This document shows positions 1-8,000 of a DNA stretch of 64,000 bases, piece after piece. Under the pieces are notes generated by a model, which did not search any database, was not told the DNA's origin, and saw only the letters and a list, made by a program, of their open reading frames with translations. Position 1 is the first letter of the stretch; each line of letters begins with the position of its first letter. This DNA is from Thermoleptolyngbya sichuanensis A183 (GTDB lineage: Bacteria; Cyanobacteriota; Cyanobacteriia; Elainellales; Elainellaceae). The DNA is taken from contig NZ_CP053661.1 of the NCBI RefSeq assembly GCF_013177315.1, positions 1,364,001 through 1,428,000 on the forward strand, read 5' to 3'. Position numbers and translations under genes: made by a program.

Positions 1-224
<224 letters not shown>

Positions 225-526
225 AACACCCAGAAAGCAGCTTTTAGGGGGCGCAAGCTCCACAACCTTGAATTTAAGTGGCACAATAGCTAACTGGCCA
301 GCCTAATTGCAGGCAAGGCAATTCGGTTTGGTATTTCGAGATACCGACCCAACTCGGAAAATGCCACTATACCTGAATCGTCGTAAAAACAGTTTATCTC
401 TCAAGCTCAAAAACGGTTGTGTAGCAGGCATTACGCGAGCAGTGAAAAGATTACGAGTTTTAGACTGCAACTTTTAGACTGCAACGTTTGCACGGGTTGG
501 TTTTAGTTCTTCTAGAGACTTTGATT
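225..526. other. Intergenic region, no gene recognised
   Basis: About 300 bases between rsmH and the binding-protein gene. A short reading frame crosses the start of this region but overlaps rsmH and has no family resemblance. A small hairpin (GGTAT...ATACC, about 329-344) is present, without a T tract. The leader of the downstream gene presumably lies here. Confidence 0.4.
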
Positions 527-1315
527 ATGAAGCGACTCAAGTTCTTGTTCACGGCCTTTTTGACGGCCCTGTTGACGATTACACTGGTGACTGCTTGTAA
601 CTCCAGCGCCCCCACAGCGGGCGGCGACGCTGGCAGAACATTGACCATGGCTACCTCTGCCGACTATCCCCCCTATGAGTTTATCGACACGTCGAGCGGC
701 AGCCAGGAAATCGTTGGCTTTGATGTCGATATCGCCAAATACATCACCAGCAAGCTGGGTTATGGACTCAAGATTGACAACATTGACTTCAATGCGCTGA
801 TTCCAACTCTGCAATCTAAGCGGGCTGATTTTGTGATGGCGGGCATGACCCCGACGGAAGAGCGGAAGCAAAACGTCGATTTTTCCCAGATTTATTATGA
901 AGCCAAGAATGCGATTGTGTCGAAATCTGGCTCAGGTCTGACGAGTGCTGCAAGTCTGAGCGGCAAGACCCTGGGCGTGCAGTTGGGTTCGATTCAAGAG
1001 CAAGCCGCCAAGGAGTTTCAGGGCGCAAACGTCAAGGCGTTGAACCGAATCAATGAGATGATTCAGGAGCTAAAGGCTGGACGGATTGATGCCATTTTGA
1101 TGGAAGACACGGTTGCCAAAGGCTACATGGCCGCCAACCCCGACCTGGAAATGAATGTCCTCCCCAACGAGGGAGAAGCGGGTTCGGCGATCGCCTTCCC
1201 CAAAGGGTCTGAACTGCTTGGCCAGTTTGACCCCGTCATTTCCGAGATGAAATCCAACGGCGAGTTGGAAAAGCTGATTGTGAAGTGGTTTGGGAGCGAC
1301 ACGCCTGCTTCCTAA
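527..1315 (+). CDS. Amino-acid ABC transporter substrate-binding lipoprotein
   Basis: A 262-residue periplasmic solute-binding protein of the SBP_bac_3 (polar amino acid) family. The ATG at 527 is preferred over an upstream in-frame TTG at 488 because it places a lysine/arginine n-region, a hydrophobic core and a lipobox (VTAC, cysteine at about residue 21) right at the N-terminus. The mature part shows the family's ADYPPYEF and GFDVDIAKYI segments, DFVMAGMTPTEERK and the C-terminal LIVKWFG. No permease or ATPase gene lies next to it, so it is an orphan binding protein here; the ligand cannot be told from sequence. A strong terminator follows at 1400-1433. Confidence 0.85.
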   Translation: MKRLKFLFTAFLTALLTITLVTACNSSAPTAGGDAGRTLTMATSADYPPYEFIDTSSGSQEIVGFDVDIAKYITSKLGYGLKIDNIDFNALIPTLQSKRADFVMAGMTPTEERKQNVDFSQIYYEAKNAIVSKSGSGLTSAASLSGKTLGVQLGSIQEQAAKEFQGANVKALNRINEMIQELKAGRIDAILMEDTVAKGYMAANPDLEMNVLPNEGEAGSAIAFPKGSELLGQFDPVISEMKSNGELEKLIVKWFGSDTPAS

Positions 1316-1399
1316 TCGCCTTGGGTAATACTCCGTTAAGGCATACCCCATGCTGAATTCCTCCATCTTGGGTGTTCGCAGATGGGCTGAAATTCAAAA

Positions 1400-1433
1400 A
1401 GCCAGAGAGAATCAAGTCTCTCTGGCTCTTTTG
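1400..1433 (+). terminator. Rho-independent terminator of the binding-protein gene
   Basis: A perfect 10-bp stem GCCAGAGAGA / TCTCTCTGGC with a 6-base loop, followed by TCTTTTG, 85 bases after the stop codon of the binding-protein gene. Confidence 0.8.
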
Positions 1434-1500
1434 ATCTGGCTCTTTTGGTGTAGATAAAGTCGAATAGCGGATAGGCTTACAACGCTTACGCCTTCTCTAA

Positions 1501-1581
1501 TAGACCTCTTGCATAAATGCTTTTCTGAGAGCGTGAATCGTTGGGCGGCACCGCTGCCCAACGATTCACGCAAGAGGTCTA
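1501..1581. repeat. 81-bp inverted-repeat element with TAGACCTCTTGC ends
   Basis: Termini TAGACCTCTTGC and GCAAGAGGTCTA are exact inverse complements. Inside them a second, longer inverted repeat (about 1532-1546 and 1556-1570, GTGAATCGTTGGGC type) closes on a 9-base loop. The bases between the left end and the inner stem (ATAAATGCTTTTCTGAGA) are unpaired. It has no coding capacity. The form is that of a miniature inverted-repeat element or a decayed IS remnant; only one copy was noticed in this window. Confidence 0.6.
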
Positions 1582-1708
1582 ATATAAGAACATAAGAAGC
1601 GGAGGAATTGGCTTGGAGGTTCTGCCCTGCACTGGAAAGAGCTTGAAGCCTTCGGCGCACCCCAAAAGGCAAAGGGCAGATTGCAAGTTGCACATTGCAT
1701 TTAGTGCC

Positions 1709-1737
1709 CAAAAAAGGGCGCTCCAATGGAACACCCT
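1709..1737 (-). terminator. Terminator of petC-petA
   Basis: Read on the minus strand, AGGGTGTTCC, a 3-base loop and GGAGCGCCCT form a stem with G-U pairs, followed by TTTTTTGG. It lies 32 bases beyond the petA stop codon. Confidence 0.65.
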
Positions 1738-1768
1738 TGTAGCTATCAACCTGTGATGAACACAGCCT

Positions 1769-2761
1769 TTAGAAGGTCATTTCAGCAGCCTGGACGCGCT
1801 CGACCTGCTTCTTCTTCAGCACCAGCAGGATTTGAGTCAGCGTAATGGCCGCTAGGAATGCAATCAGACCTTTAATGCGGTTCGGGCTTTGCAACACGAT
1901 TTCGGTGTCCTTCTGACCAAAACCGCCGACGTTGGGGTTGTTGGTCAGTGCAGCACCACTGGCGACTTCTTCGCCTTCAGAAACGATTAGCTCTGGGCCA
2001 GCAGGAATCTTGTCCACCACGGTCGTACCGTCTTGGGTGCGAATCTTGACTTCGGCGCTGCCGTCGTCCGCTTTGGCGATCGCCGTAATCACGCCCGCCG
2101 CTGAGGCATTATAAACGGCGTTGTTGCTCTTTTCACCCGTGGGATAGACTTGTCCCCGCCCCCGGTTTGCGCCCAGGTGAACCGAGTATTTGCCAAAGGC
2201 AACGCTCTTGTTCGTGGCGGGGTCAGGCGACAGCACCGGGAAAACGATTTCCTCATACTGGTCGCCCGGTAGCGGCCCCACCAGCACGATATTTTGTTTG
2301 TCATCGGCGTAGGGCTGGAACAGGTAGCTAGGGCCGACCTCTTCCTTCATTTCTTCAGGAATACGGTCTTCCGGCGCAATGGTGAAGCCCTCCGGCAGTA
2401 TTAGCACTGCCCCCACATTCAGCGGCCCCTTAGAACCGTCCGCCTGTACCTGCTGCACCGAATGGTCGTAGGGAATTTTCACCACGGCCTTAAACACAGA
2501 ATCCGGCAGCACAGCCTGGGGCACCTCGATTTCGGCGGGTTTGGCGGCCAGGTGGCAGTTGGCACAGACGATGCGACCCGTGGCTTCGCGAGGATTGGCG
2601 TAGTTTTGCTGTGCCCAGAAGGGGTAGGCAGCAGCGGACTGAGGCAGCAGGGCATCGCTCGACACCAGCGCCGCTAGCGTCAGCACCGCCACCATCAGCC
2701 CCCGAACCAGAGCGGTTATACTCCGGCGACGAGAGGGAAATGAGCAAACCTTGAAGTTCAT
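1769..2761 (-). CDS. petA: Apocytochrome f of the cytochrome b6f complex
   Basis: Cytochrome f (330 residues) carries electrons from the Rieske protein to plastocyanin or cytochrome c6 on the lumenal side of the thylakoid. The signal peptide ends ...SAAA before YPFWAQQ, so the mature protein starts with the Tyr that serves as axial heme ligand. The c-heme site CANCH is at residues 66-70. A single C-terminal membrane anchor ([18 protein letters not shown]) precedes a basic stromal tail. The ATG at 2761 is chosen because an upstream in-frame start would add 23 residues before the signal peptide. It follows petC by 104 bases on the same strand, the standard cyanobacterial petCA order. Confidence 0.97.
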   Translation of the reverse strand: MNFKVCSFPSRRRSITALVRGLMVAVLTLAALVSSDALLPQSAAAYPFWAQQNYANPREATGRIVCANCHLAAKPAEIEVPQAVLPDSVFKAVVKIPYDHSVQQVQADGSKGPLNVGAVLILPEGFTIAPEDRIPEEMKEEVGPSYLFQPYADDKQNIVLVGPLPGDQYEEIVFPVLSPDPATNKSVAFGKYSVHLGANRGRGQVYPTGEKSNNAVYNASAAGVITAIAKADDGSAEVKIRTQDGTTVVDKIPAGPELIVSEGEEVASGAALTNNPNVGGFGQKDTEIVLQSPNRIKGLIAFLAAITLTQILLVLKKKQVERVQAAEMTF

Positions 2762-2865
2762 TTTTAGAGTGCGTGTTCGGTTTAGAAAAAGGTTCGGCAG
2801 AAATGGGCGATCGCCCAACGTTAAACCCAAAAATGGGGCAGGTCAGAACTAGGCAGGGCAACTCC

Positions 2866-3408
2866 CTAAGTCCACCAAGGCGCATCGCCCGTGCGGAAGT
2901 CGGTTTCCGTCCAGGGGGTCATGGCAATCTTGCCGTCTTCGGTGATCTCGGTATGCACCAGCGCTAGCGACAGCGGAGCCGGCCCGCGCACCACCTTACC
3001 CGTCGCGTCATATTGAGAGCCGTGGCAGGGGCAAATAAATTTATTTTCGCTGGCATTCCAGGGAACAACGCAGCCCAGGTGGGTACAAACCGCGTTGATG
3101 CCGTAGCTGGCGATCGCCCCAGCGTCTTCTACCACCAAATAGGTCGGGTCGCCCTTTAGCCCTTGCGCCAGCACGCGCTCGCCCACAGCATGGGTAGCCA
3201 AAAAGTCTTTCAACACCACATCGTTGCCCAGGGCATCTTTGGCCGTCACGCCGCCGCCTGCACCGCCACTGGAGGGGGGAATAAAGTACCGCACGACGGG
3301 ATACAACATGCCCAGCACCGTGCCCGTGGCTGCCCCAAAAGTAAGAAGATTCATAAACTGCCGCCGGCCCAAATCGGGCACATCAGGCGTTCCAGAAGCT
3401 TGAGTCAT
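2866..3408 (-). CDS. petC: Rieske 2Fe-2S protein of the cytochrome b6f complex
   Basis: The 180-residue Rieske protein oxidises plastoquinol and passes one electron to cytochrome f. An N-terminal RRQFMNLL segment followed by a hydrophobic stretch (about 18-40) forms the Tat-type uncleaved anchor. The flexible hinge is glycine-rich (SSGGAGGG). The cluster-binding boxes CTHLGC (108-113) and CPCHGS (126-131) supply two Cys, two His and the stabilising disulfide pair. It is the first gene of the petC-petA unit. tatC, needed for export of Rieske proteins, lies less than 1 kb away. Length and motifs are normal. Confidence 0.97.
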   Translation of the reverse strand: MTQASGTPDVPDLGRRQFMNLLTFGAATGTVLGMLYPVVRYFIPPSSGGAGGGVTAKDALGNDVVLKDFLATHAVGERVLAQGLKGDPTYLVVEDAGAIASYGINAVCTHLGCVVPWNASENKFICPCHGSQYDATGKVVRGPAPLSLALVHTEITEDGKIAMTPWTETDFRTGDAPWWT

Positions 3409-3622
3409 GATTATGAACGGTGAGTTTAGAGAAGTAACGTTGGGTAAAACCCTGTCCGGTGCAAGGCCTCCATCCTTGGCAGCAGTCCTTGTTCGGCAAT
3501 GGTTTACAGTTTTCTATGAAGTATTCTATAGCGCTGACCGCACCAGAAACCGCAGATAGCCCCTCTGAACAGCGGTATCGTAACGAAACGTAAAACTTCA
3601 GATCTCCTAAAATAAATCGAGC

Positions 3623-3713
3623 AGCCCAACCTGATAGCCCAACCCGACAGCCCAACCTGATAGCCCAACCTGATAGCCCAGCCTGATAGCCCAACCTGAT
3701 AGCCCAACCTGAG
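3623..3713. repeat. 13-bp tandem repeat upstream of petC
   Basis: Seven tandem units of AGCCCAACCTGAT with a few substitutions (AGCCCAACCCGAC, AGCCCAGCCTGAT). It lies between the divergent petC and DUF3067 genes, 215 bases upstream of the petC start and 40 bases before the other gene. Confidence 0.85.
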
Positions 3714-3752
3714 CTGACCCCTGACTTCTTAAACCCTAATCCCTTAGCCCCT

Positions 3753-4061
3753 ATGACTGGCGAGGAACTGCATCAGCTATTACTGACCAAATGGAGCCGC
3801 TCCTTCGACGTGCAGCTACGGAAGGTGCAGGGAAAGGTGTTGTTTCAAGTGATGTGGAAATATTTGGAGCAGGTGTCGTTTCCCATGACGGAAGACGAAT
3901 ACCTGGAGCATCTCAACGATGTCGCCAGTTATCTCACCGCGCTGGGCAGCGCTGAGCGAGTCCAGCAGTTCATTGAGCAGACCACAGAGAAGCCGCGCCT
4001 GGGAAAGGCAGTCAGCTATCCCATCGACCTGGGCGATCGCGCTTCGGAGTGGATGGTCTGA
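3753..4061 (+). CDS. DUF3067 family protein
   Basis: A 102-residue soluble protein starting MTGEELHQLLLTKWSRSF and ending in DRASEWMV. The composition and the segment VLFQVMWKYLEQ.SFPMTEDEY match what I know as the cyanobacterial and plastid DUF3067 family, which has no established biochemical role. It sits between petC and tatC, convergent with tatC (36 bases between stop codons). The location suggests, without proof, a link with thylakoid electron transport or protein export. Confidence 0.7.
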   Translation: MTGEELHQLLLTKWSRSFDVQLRKVQGKVLFQVMWKYLEQVSFPMTEDEYLEHLNDVASYLTALGSAERVQQFIEQTTEKPRLGKAVSYPIDLGDRASEWMV

Positions 4062-4097
4062 CGGTCAAAAACTATCTTTGGAGCATGAACCCGGCCG

Positions 4098-4919
4098 CTA
4101 TCGGCCCAGCAGCTTCACCATGCCCGTGCCGCCAAAGTAAAGCCCTAGCACTGCGCCCGCCAGTAAGCTCTGCGTCACCGGATCGGTAGAAGGCGTGAGG
4201 ACTGCGCCCAGCACCGCGCCGCCCAGCACCACATACCGCCAGCCCGACAGCATTTGCCCAGAGGTGACGAGTCCCAAAAGCCCCAGGAGGACTTGAATGA
4301 CTGGAATCTGGAATGCCAGCCCAGTGCTAAACAAGAGCAGCAGCACGAACTCAAAGTAGCGGTCGATGGACCAAAGCTGTTCCACAACGTCCGCGCCATA
4401 GCTAATAAAAAAGTTTAGGGCTGCGGGAATCAGCGCCACATAGGCAAACACCAGCCCGCCGACGAATAGGAAACTGGAGCCAAGAACGATGGGGCCAATG
4501 ATACGTCGCTCTTTGCGAGTCAGCCCCGGCAGCACGAATTGAATAATCTGGTACAGCACAAACGGGCTGGCAACCAGCAAGCCGCTGTAGCCTGCGACTT
4601 TCAGCGACACGAAGAAGTATTCCCCTGGCGAAAGCTGAAGAAACTTCACCCCCTGCGCGGGCACTTCCAAAAGCTGCACGATGGGATTGACAAAGAAGAA
4701 GCAGATGATGACACCCACCACGGTTGCGATGAGGGCATAGAAAATCCGCATCCGCAGTTCTTCCAAATGGTCGAACAGGGACATTTCTACATCCAGATCA
4801 GCAACGTCATCCGTCTGCACATCCACAGCGGGCGATCGCCCAGGGTTAGCGGCGGTGTTCAGTCCATTCTGGGTGGCTCCGTTCTGGGTGGCGAGGTCGG
4901 TTTCCGTCGGGGCAGTCAT
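4098..4919 (-). CDS. tatC: Sec-independent (Tat) protein translocase subunit TatC
   Basis: TatC (273 residues) is the multispanning receptor that binds twin-arginine signal peptides and, with TatA/B, exports folded proteins across thylakoid and plasma membranes. After an acidic N-terminal tail of about 45 residues comes the hallmark [13 protein letters not shown], then six membrane segments. Conserved [11 protein letters not shown] and [13 protein letters not shown] loops are present. The ATG at 4919 is preferred to an in-frame TTG six codons upstream. Neighbours are petC-petA and the DUF3067 gene. Confidence 0.93.
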   Translation of the reverse strand: MTAPTETDLATQNGATQNGLNTAANPGRSPAVDVQTDDVADLDVEMSLFDHLEELRMRIFYALIATVVGVIICFFFVNPIVQLLEVPAQGVKFLQLSPGEYFFVSLKVAGYSGLLVASPFVLYQIIQFVLPGLTRKERRIIGPIVLGSSFLFVGGLVFAYVALIPAALNFFISYGADVVEQLWSIDRYFEFVLLLLFSTGLAFQIPVIQVLLGLLGLVTSGQMLSGWRYVVLGGAVLGAVLTPSTDPVTQSLLAGAVLGLYFGGTGMVKLLGR

Positions 4920-5511
4920 GGGCAAGCTTTGCGGCAACGGGATAGAGCAGTCGTGTAGTCAATACTAGCCTAGCGCCTGTTTAAGCTGCGTTGCGGAATT
5001 GTCTGTCGGGAAATTTCTCCGGAAAATTTCTCTGGAAAATTTCTCTGGGAAATTTCCCAGAAGGGTAGTCTGTAGACAAGAGTCGGGTCAGCGGGATCGG
5101 GCAAGTGCTTTAAGGAATATTCACCTTTAGGTAGCAGATCCGCCACAGACGATGCCTCAGCCAGGAAAATTGACCCGCGGGGTTCTCAAAAATCAACATT
5201 TTTGAGTCTCTTTTTATACCAAAAAATATTCATCTGGTTGTAAACACGCACTCTGTGCTTGGCGGCGATCGCCCCCCTCCGGCAACACACCCCAGAATTC
5301 CACGCACATCCCGATTCACGCGAACTGGGCTGAACGCGCTCTCAAAAAAGCAAATCCGTTGATTTATGGAAAAAGGACAAACGCGCTCTGCCGTAGTCTA
5401 GCGGAATGTGCGATCGCCCGGGGGCAAAAACATAGTTTCCGTAAAAAGCCTGGACGATGTGATGACTTATACCCAGGCTTGAGCCACACTGAATCTAGGT
5501 TCACTGACTGG
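4920..5511. other. Intergenic region with short repeats and a hairpin
   Basis: No gene recognised in about 590 bases. It contains a 13-bp tandem repeat (5008-5059) and a perfect hairpin CTCAAAAAT caac ATTTTTGAG (5185-5206) followed on the plus strand by TCTCTTTTTAT. No plus-strand gene precedes the hairpin, so its role is unclear. Confidence 0.5.
5008..5059. repeat. 13-bp tandem repeat GGAAAATTTCTCT
   Basis: About four imperfect units (GGGAAATTTCTCC, GGAAAATTTCTCT, GGAAAATTTCTCT, GGGAAATTTCCC) upstream of tatC. Confidence 0.75.
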
Positions 5512-5610
5512 TCACAACAACAGAACGGCAACGGGGCTGGCAAGCGCGAGAATAAGAATCGCCTGCTGGCCCCGTTCCGCTTCGAGTTTAGCCCGCGTTT
5601 CAGAAGTCAT
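5512..5610 (-). CDS. Possible small single-span membrane protein (32 residues)
   Basis: An ATG-started frame of 32 codons, 32 bases downstream of the S1 gene on the same strand. It reads MTSETRAKLEAERGQQ, then a hydrophobic stretch AILILALASPVAVLLL that ends at the stop. A short charged head plus one membrane span is the layout of many small thylakoid subunits, but I cannot match it to psb, psa, pet or ndh subunits that I know. No clear Shine-Dalgarno sequence; a HIP1 site overlaps the spacer. It could be a chance reading frame. Confidence 0.4.
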   Translation of the reverse strand: MTSETRAKLEAERGQQAILILALASPVAVLLL

Positions 5611-5642
5611 AGGGGCGATCGCCCGCAAAACCCCGCCCCAAG

Positions 5643-6671
5643 TTATTCAGCGGCTTCGTCTGTGGCTGAGTCGTCCGATGCAGCAGGTTCGTCCAGGGCT
5701 TCTGGGGCTTCTGGGGCCTCTACATCTCCTACCGCTTCTTCAGCCAGCTCGACGCTGCTTTCTGCATCTGTCTCTGCATTTCTCTCCACATCTTTAGGGG
5801 CGATCGCGCTGGCTGCCGACTGCTGAAGCTTTTGGGCACGAGCCTCGGCCTCGGCCATCACCGCCGCCATGTTTTCCAGCATCTCACCGGGATAGTTTTC
5901 CAGCGGCTTGGTAGACAGCGAAATCCGCCGCTTGACTTCATCCACCTCATTCACGAGCGCCCGGACGGGCTGCCCTAGCTGAAACAGGTCGCCAAGGGAC
6001 GAGATGTAGTTCTTGCTGATCTGATTGATGTGGAGCAGCCCCGTCGCGCCGTCAAAATCCACAAACACGCCAAAGGGCTTGATACCCGACACCTTACCGC
6101 TGATCAGTTGACCTTCCACGATTTGGCTAAAGCTGGCAGCTTGCGCGGCTAGCCGCTGCGACAGCACCAGTTTCTTGGTGGTGGGATTCACCTCGATAAA
6201 GGCCACCGTCATAGACTTGCCAATCAGAGACTCCAGGTTCTCTCGCTCGCTCAGGTGCGATCGCGGAATAAAGCCCCGCAGCCCCATTGCATCCACCGTC
6301 ACGCCGCCTTTGTTAAACCCGTTCACCCGCACCTGGATCGTTTTGTTTTCCTCCTGCATTTCGGCGAACTGGCTCCAGATCTGGCGCAGTTCAAGTTGAC
6401 GCAGCGATAGCGTCACCTGGCCATCAGCATCCTGCTCCCGCACAATGAGAAACTCGCGCTCCTCTTGCAGCGGCAGCACTTCTGACACGTTGCTGATGCG
6501 CCGCAAAGACGCTTCCTCTAGCGGCAAAAACGCAGCGGACTTGCCGCCAATATCGACATAGGCTCCGTCCGATTCATAGCTGTAGGCCTTGCCCCGCACG
6601 ATTTGTCCCTTCTGAAACGCATAGTCGTGCTGTTCTAGGGCTTTGGCAAAGTCATCACTGGAAAACGACAA
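5643..6671 (-). CDS. rpsA: Ribosomal protein S1 (S1-domain RNA-binding protein)
   Basis: A 342-residue cyanobacterial-type S1 protein that helps mRNA bind the 30S subunit. Three S1 folds follow each other: about 22-90 (GQIVRGKAYSYESDGAYVDIGGKSAAFLP), 105-175 (VNGFNKGGVTVDAMGLRGFIPRSHL) and 190-260 (GQLISGKVSGIKPFGVFVDFDGATGLLH). The last 60 residues are acidic and Ala/Glu-rich, probably disordered. The start is a TTG at 6671, placed 8 bases after a strong GAGGAGG Shine-Dalgarno sequence. Cyanobacteria usually have two S1 paralogues; which one this is cannot be decided here. Confidence 0.85.
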   Translation of the reverse strand: MSFSSDDFAKALEQHDYAFQKGQIVRGKAYSYESDGAYVDIGGKSAAFLPLEEASLRRISNVSEVLPLQEEREFLIVREQDADGQVTLSLRQLELRQIWSQFAEMQEENKTIQVRVNGFNKGGVTVDAMGLRGFIPRSHLSERENLESLIGKSMTVAFIEVNPTTKKLVLSQRLAAQAASFSQIVEGQLISGKVSGIKPFGVFVDFDGATGLLHINQISKNYISSLGDLFQLGQPVRALVNEVDEVKRRISLSTKPLENYPGEMLENMAAVMAEAEARAQKLQQSAASAIAPKDVERNAETDAESSVELAEEAVGDVEAPEAPEALDEPAASDDSATDEAAE

Positions 6672-7113
6672 ACGACTGACCTCCTCAAGCAGGTATCTAG
6701 AGAACCCGCCGCTCTTGGGCTGCCCTGAGCGTAGCTTGGCTCAGGTCTGGCGGATTTTTGAAGTAGGCAATTGGCTTCAATTGAGCTTTTTTAATATAAG
6801 CGATTCTTTGGTTAATCAGCATCGTTAGCCAGGGGTGAAACGGTTGGGCGACGAGTTTGGGCTGCTACCGAGGCAGAACATTTCCAGAAATAGGCGGGAA
6901 ATGCACCAGTGCGCTTGTAGAGTCATTAATGGGGCAAGCTATTTGTAGGCTGATTGCAGGCTGAAATGACACGCTGAAATTGCACGCTGAAATTGCAGGC
7001 CGAACCGTGCTAGGTTAAGCCTCTTCCTGGCTCAGACGTGCCCAGCCTGCCTCGCGCAGATGCCCTGTTCATTCACTGGAGCTAAGACCCACGGTAAGGG
7101 GAGCGGTCTATTT
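6672..7113. other. Divergent intergenic region with 13-bp repeats
   Basis: Separates the S1 gene (leftward) and the FHA gene (rightward), so it should hold both promoters. A short tandem repeat of CACGCTGAAATTG type lies at about 6958-6997. No gene recognised. Confidence 0.5.
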
Positions 7114-7899
7114 ATGATTGTTTGTCCGAATTGCAACCATCAAAATCCCGATGGCGCAGTGCAGTGTGAAGCCTGCTACACGCCGCTGCCCACCATGATG
7201 AGCTGTCCCAACTGTGGGGCTTCGGTTCAGTCCGATGCCAGCTTTTGTGGACAGTGTGGGTTTAACCTGCGGGCGGCGGCGGCAGAGGGGACAGAGGTGT
7301 CCACACCAACGGTCGCGCCTGATTTTGCAATTCCCGATTTGCCAGCAGTAGAACCCTTGGTTCCACCCGATCCATTGCCAATCACGCCGCCGATTGCAGC
7401 AACACCGGACTCGTTTGCAACTTCGGGCGTTTCACCCGTTTCTGAACTTCCGCCACCGCCGCCACCACCTGTCACGCCGCCCGTTGCGCCGCCATCGCCT
7501 GTCATGCCGCCCGTCGCAGTGCCGCCAGTAGCTAGTCCGACCGCTTCCTTGGGGCCGACCCAACTCCAGACGCAGCGAGCCAGCTTGCTGCACGTGCAGA
7601 CCAATCAGGTTGTAGAGCTACCCCAAGCGCTACCTGTCGTTCACATTGGCAAGCCCAACGACCGAATTCCGCCGGATATTGACGTGTCTGGTTTTCCCAG
7701 TTCAGAAATTGTGTCGCGGGTTCACGCTGATATCCGGGTGGAGGGCGATGCCTATTACCTGGAAGATGTGGGCAGTTCCAATGGAACCTACGTGAACAAC
7801 ATGCCGCTGCCGATGGGCAACCGCCACCGCCTGCGGCCGGGCGATCGCATCTCGCTGGGCAAGGGCGATCGCATGACGTTCCTGTTCCAGCTTTCCTGA
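7114..7899 (+). CDS. Double zinc-ribbon protein with C-terminal FHA domain
   Basis: A 261-residue protein with two N-terminal zinc-ribbon knuckle pairs (CPNC at 4-7 with CEAC at 18-21; CPNC at 31-34 with CGQC at 45-48), a proline/valine-rich linker (about 60-160) and a C-terminal FHA domain, recognised by the SRVHADIRVEG and DVGSSNGTYVNN motifs that bind phosphothreonine. ATG 7114 is chosen because the first zinc ribbon starts there and GGGGAG precedes it; an upstream ATG at 7060 would add 18 unrelated residues. Such proteins usually read out Ser/Thr kinases. No kinase gene is adjacent, but a second FHA gene lies 2.7 kb downstream. Confidence 0.8.
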   Translation: MIVCPNCNHQNPDGAVQCEACYTPLPTMMSCPNCGASVQSDASFCGQCGFNLRAAAAEGTEVSTPTVAPDFAIPDLPAVEPLVPPDPLPITPPIAATPDSFATSGVSPVSELPPPPPPPVTPPVAPPSPVMPPVAVPPVASPTASLGPTQLQTQRASLLHVQTNQVVELPQALPVVHIGKPNDRIPPDIDVSGFPSSEIVSRVHADIRVEGDAYYLEDVGSSNGTYVNNMPLPMGNRHRLRPGDRISLGKGDRMTFLFQLS

Positions 7900-8000
7900 G
7901 CGGGCAATGACTTTGCTCATGCATTTGCTGCCCATGCATTTGCTGCCCATGAATCTGCTCAGGGTTCAGCGCTAGACCTGACGCTGGATCGAGCGCCAGT

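Noticed and set aside
3623-3713. Repeats as a CRISPR array
   Set aside because: Units are contiguous 13-mers without spacers, and no cas gene is near.
5185-5215. Hairpin with T run as a terminator
   Set aside because: No gene reads into it on the plus strand and the minus side lacks a T run; kept only as a note in the gap.
5359-5826. Plus-strand frame of 155 codons
   Set aside because: It overlaps the 3' end of the S1 gene in antisense; the Ser/Ala-rich part mirrors Ala/Glu codons.
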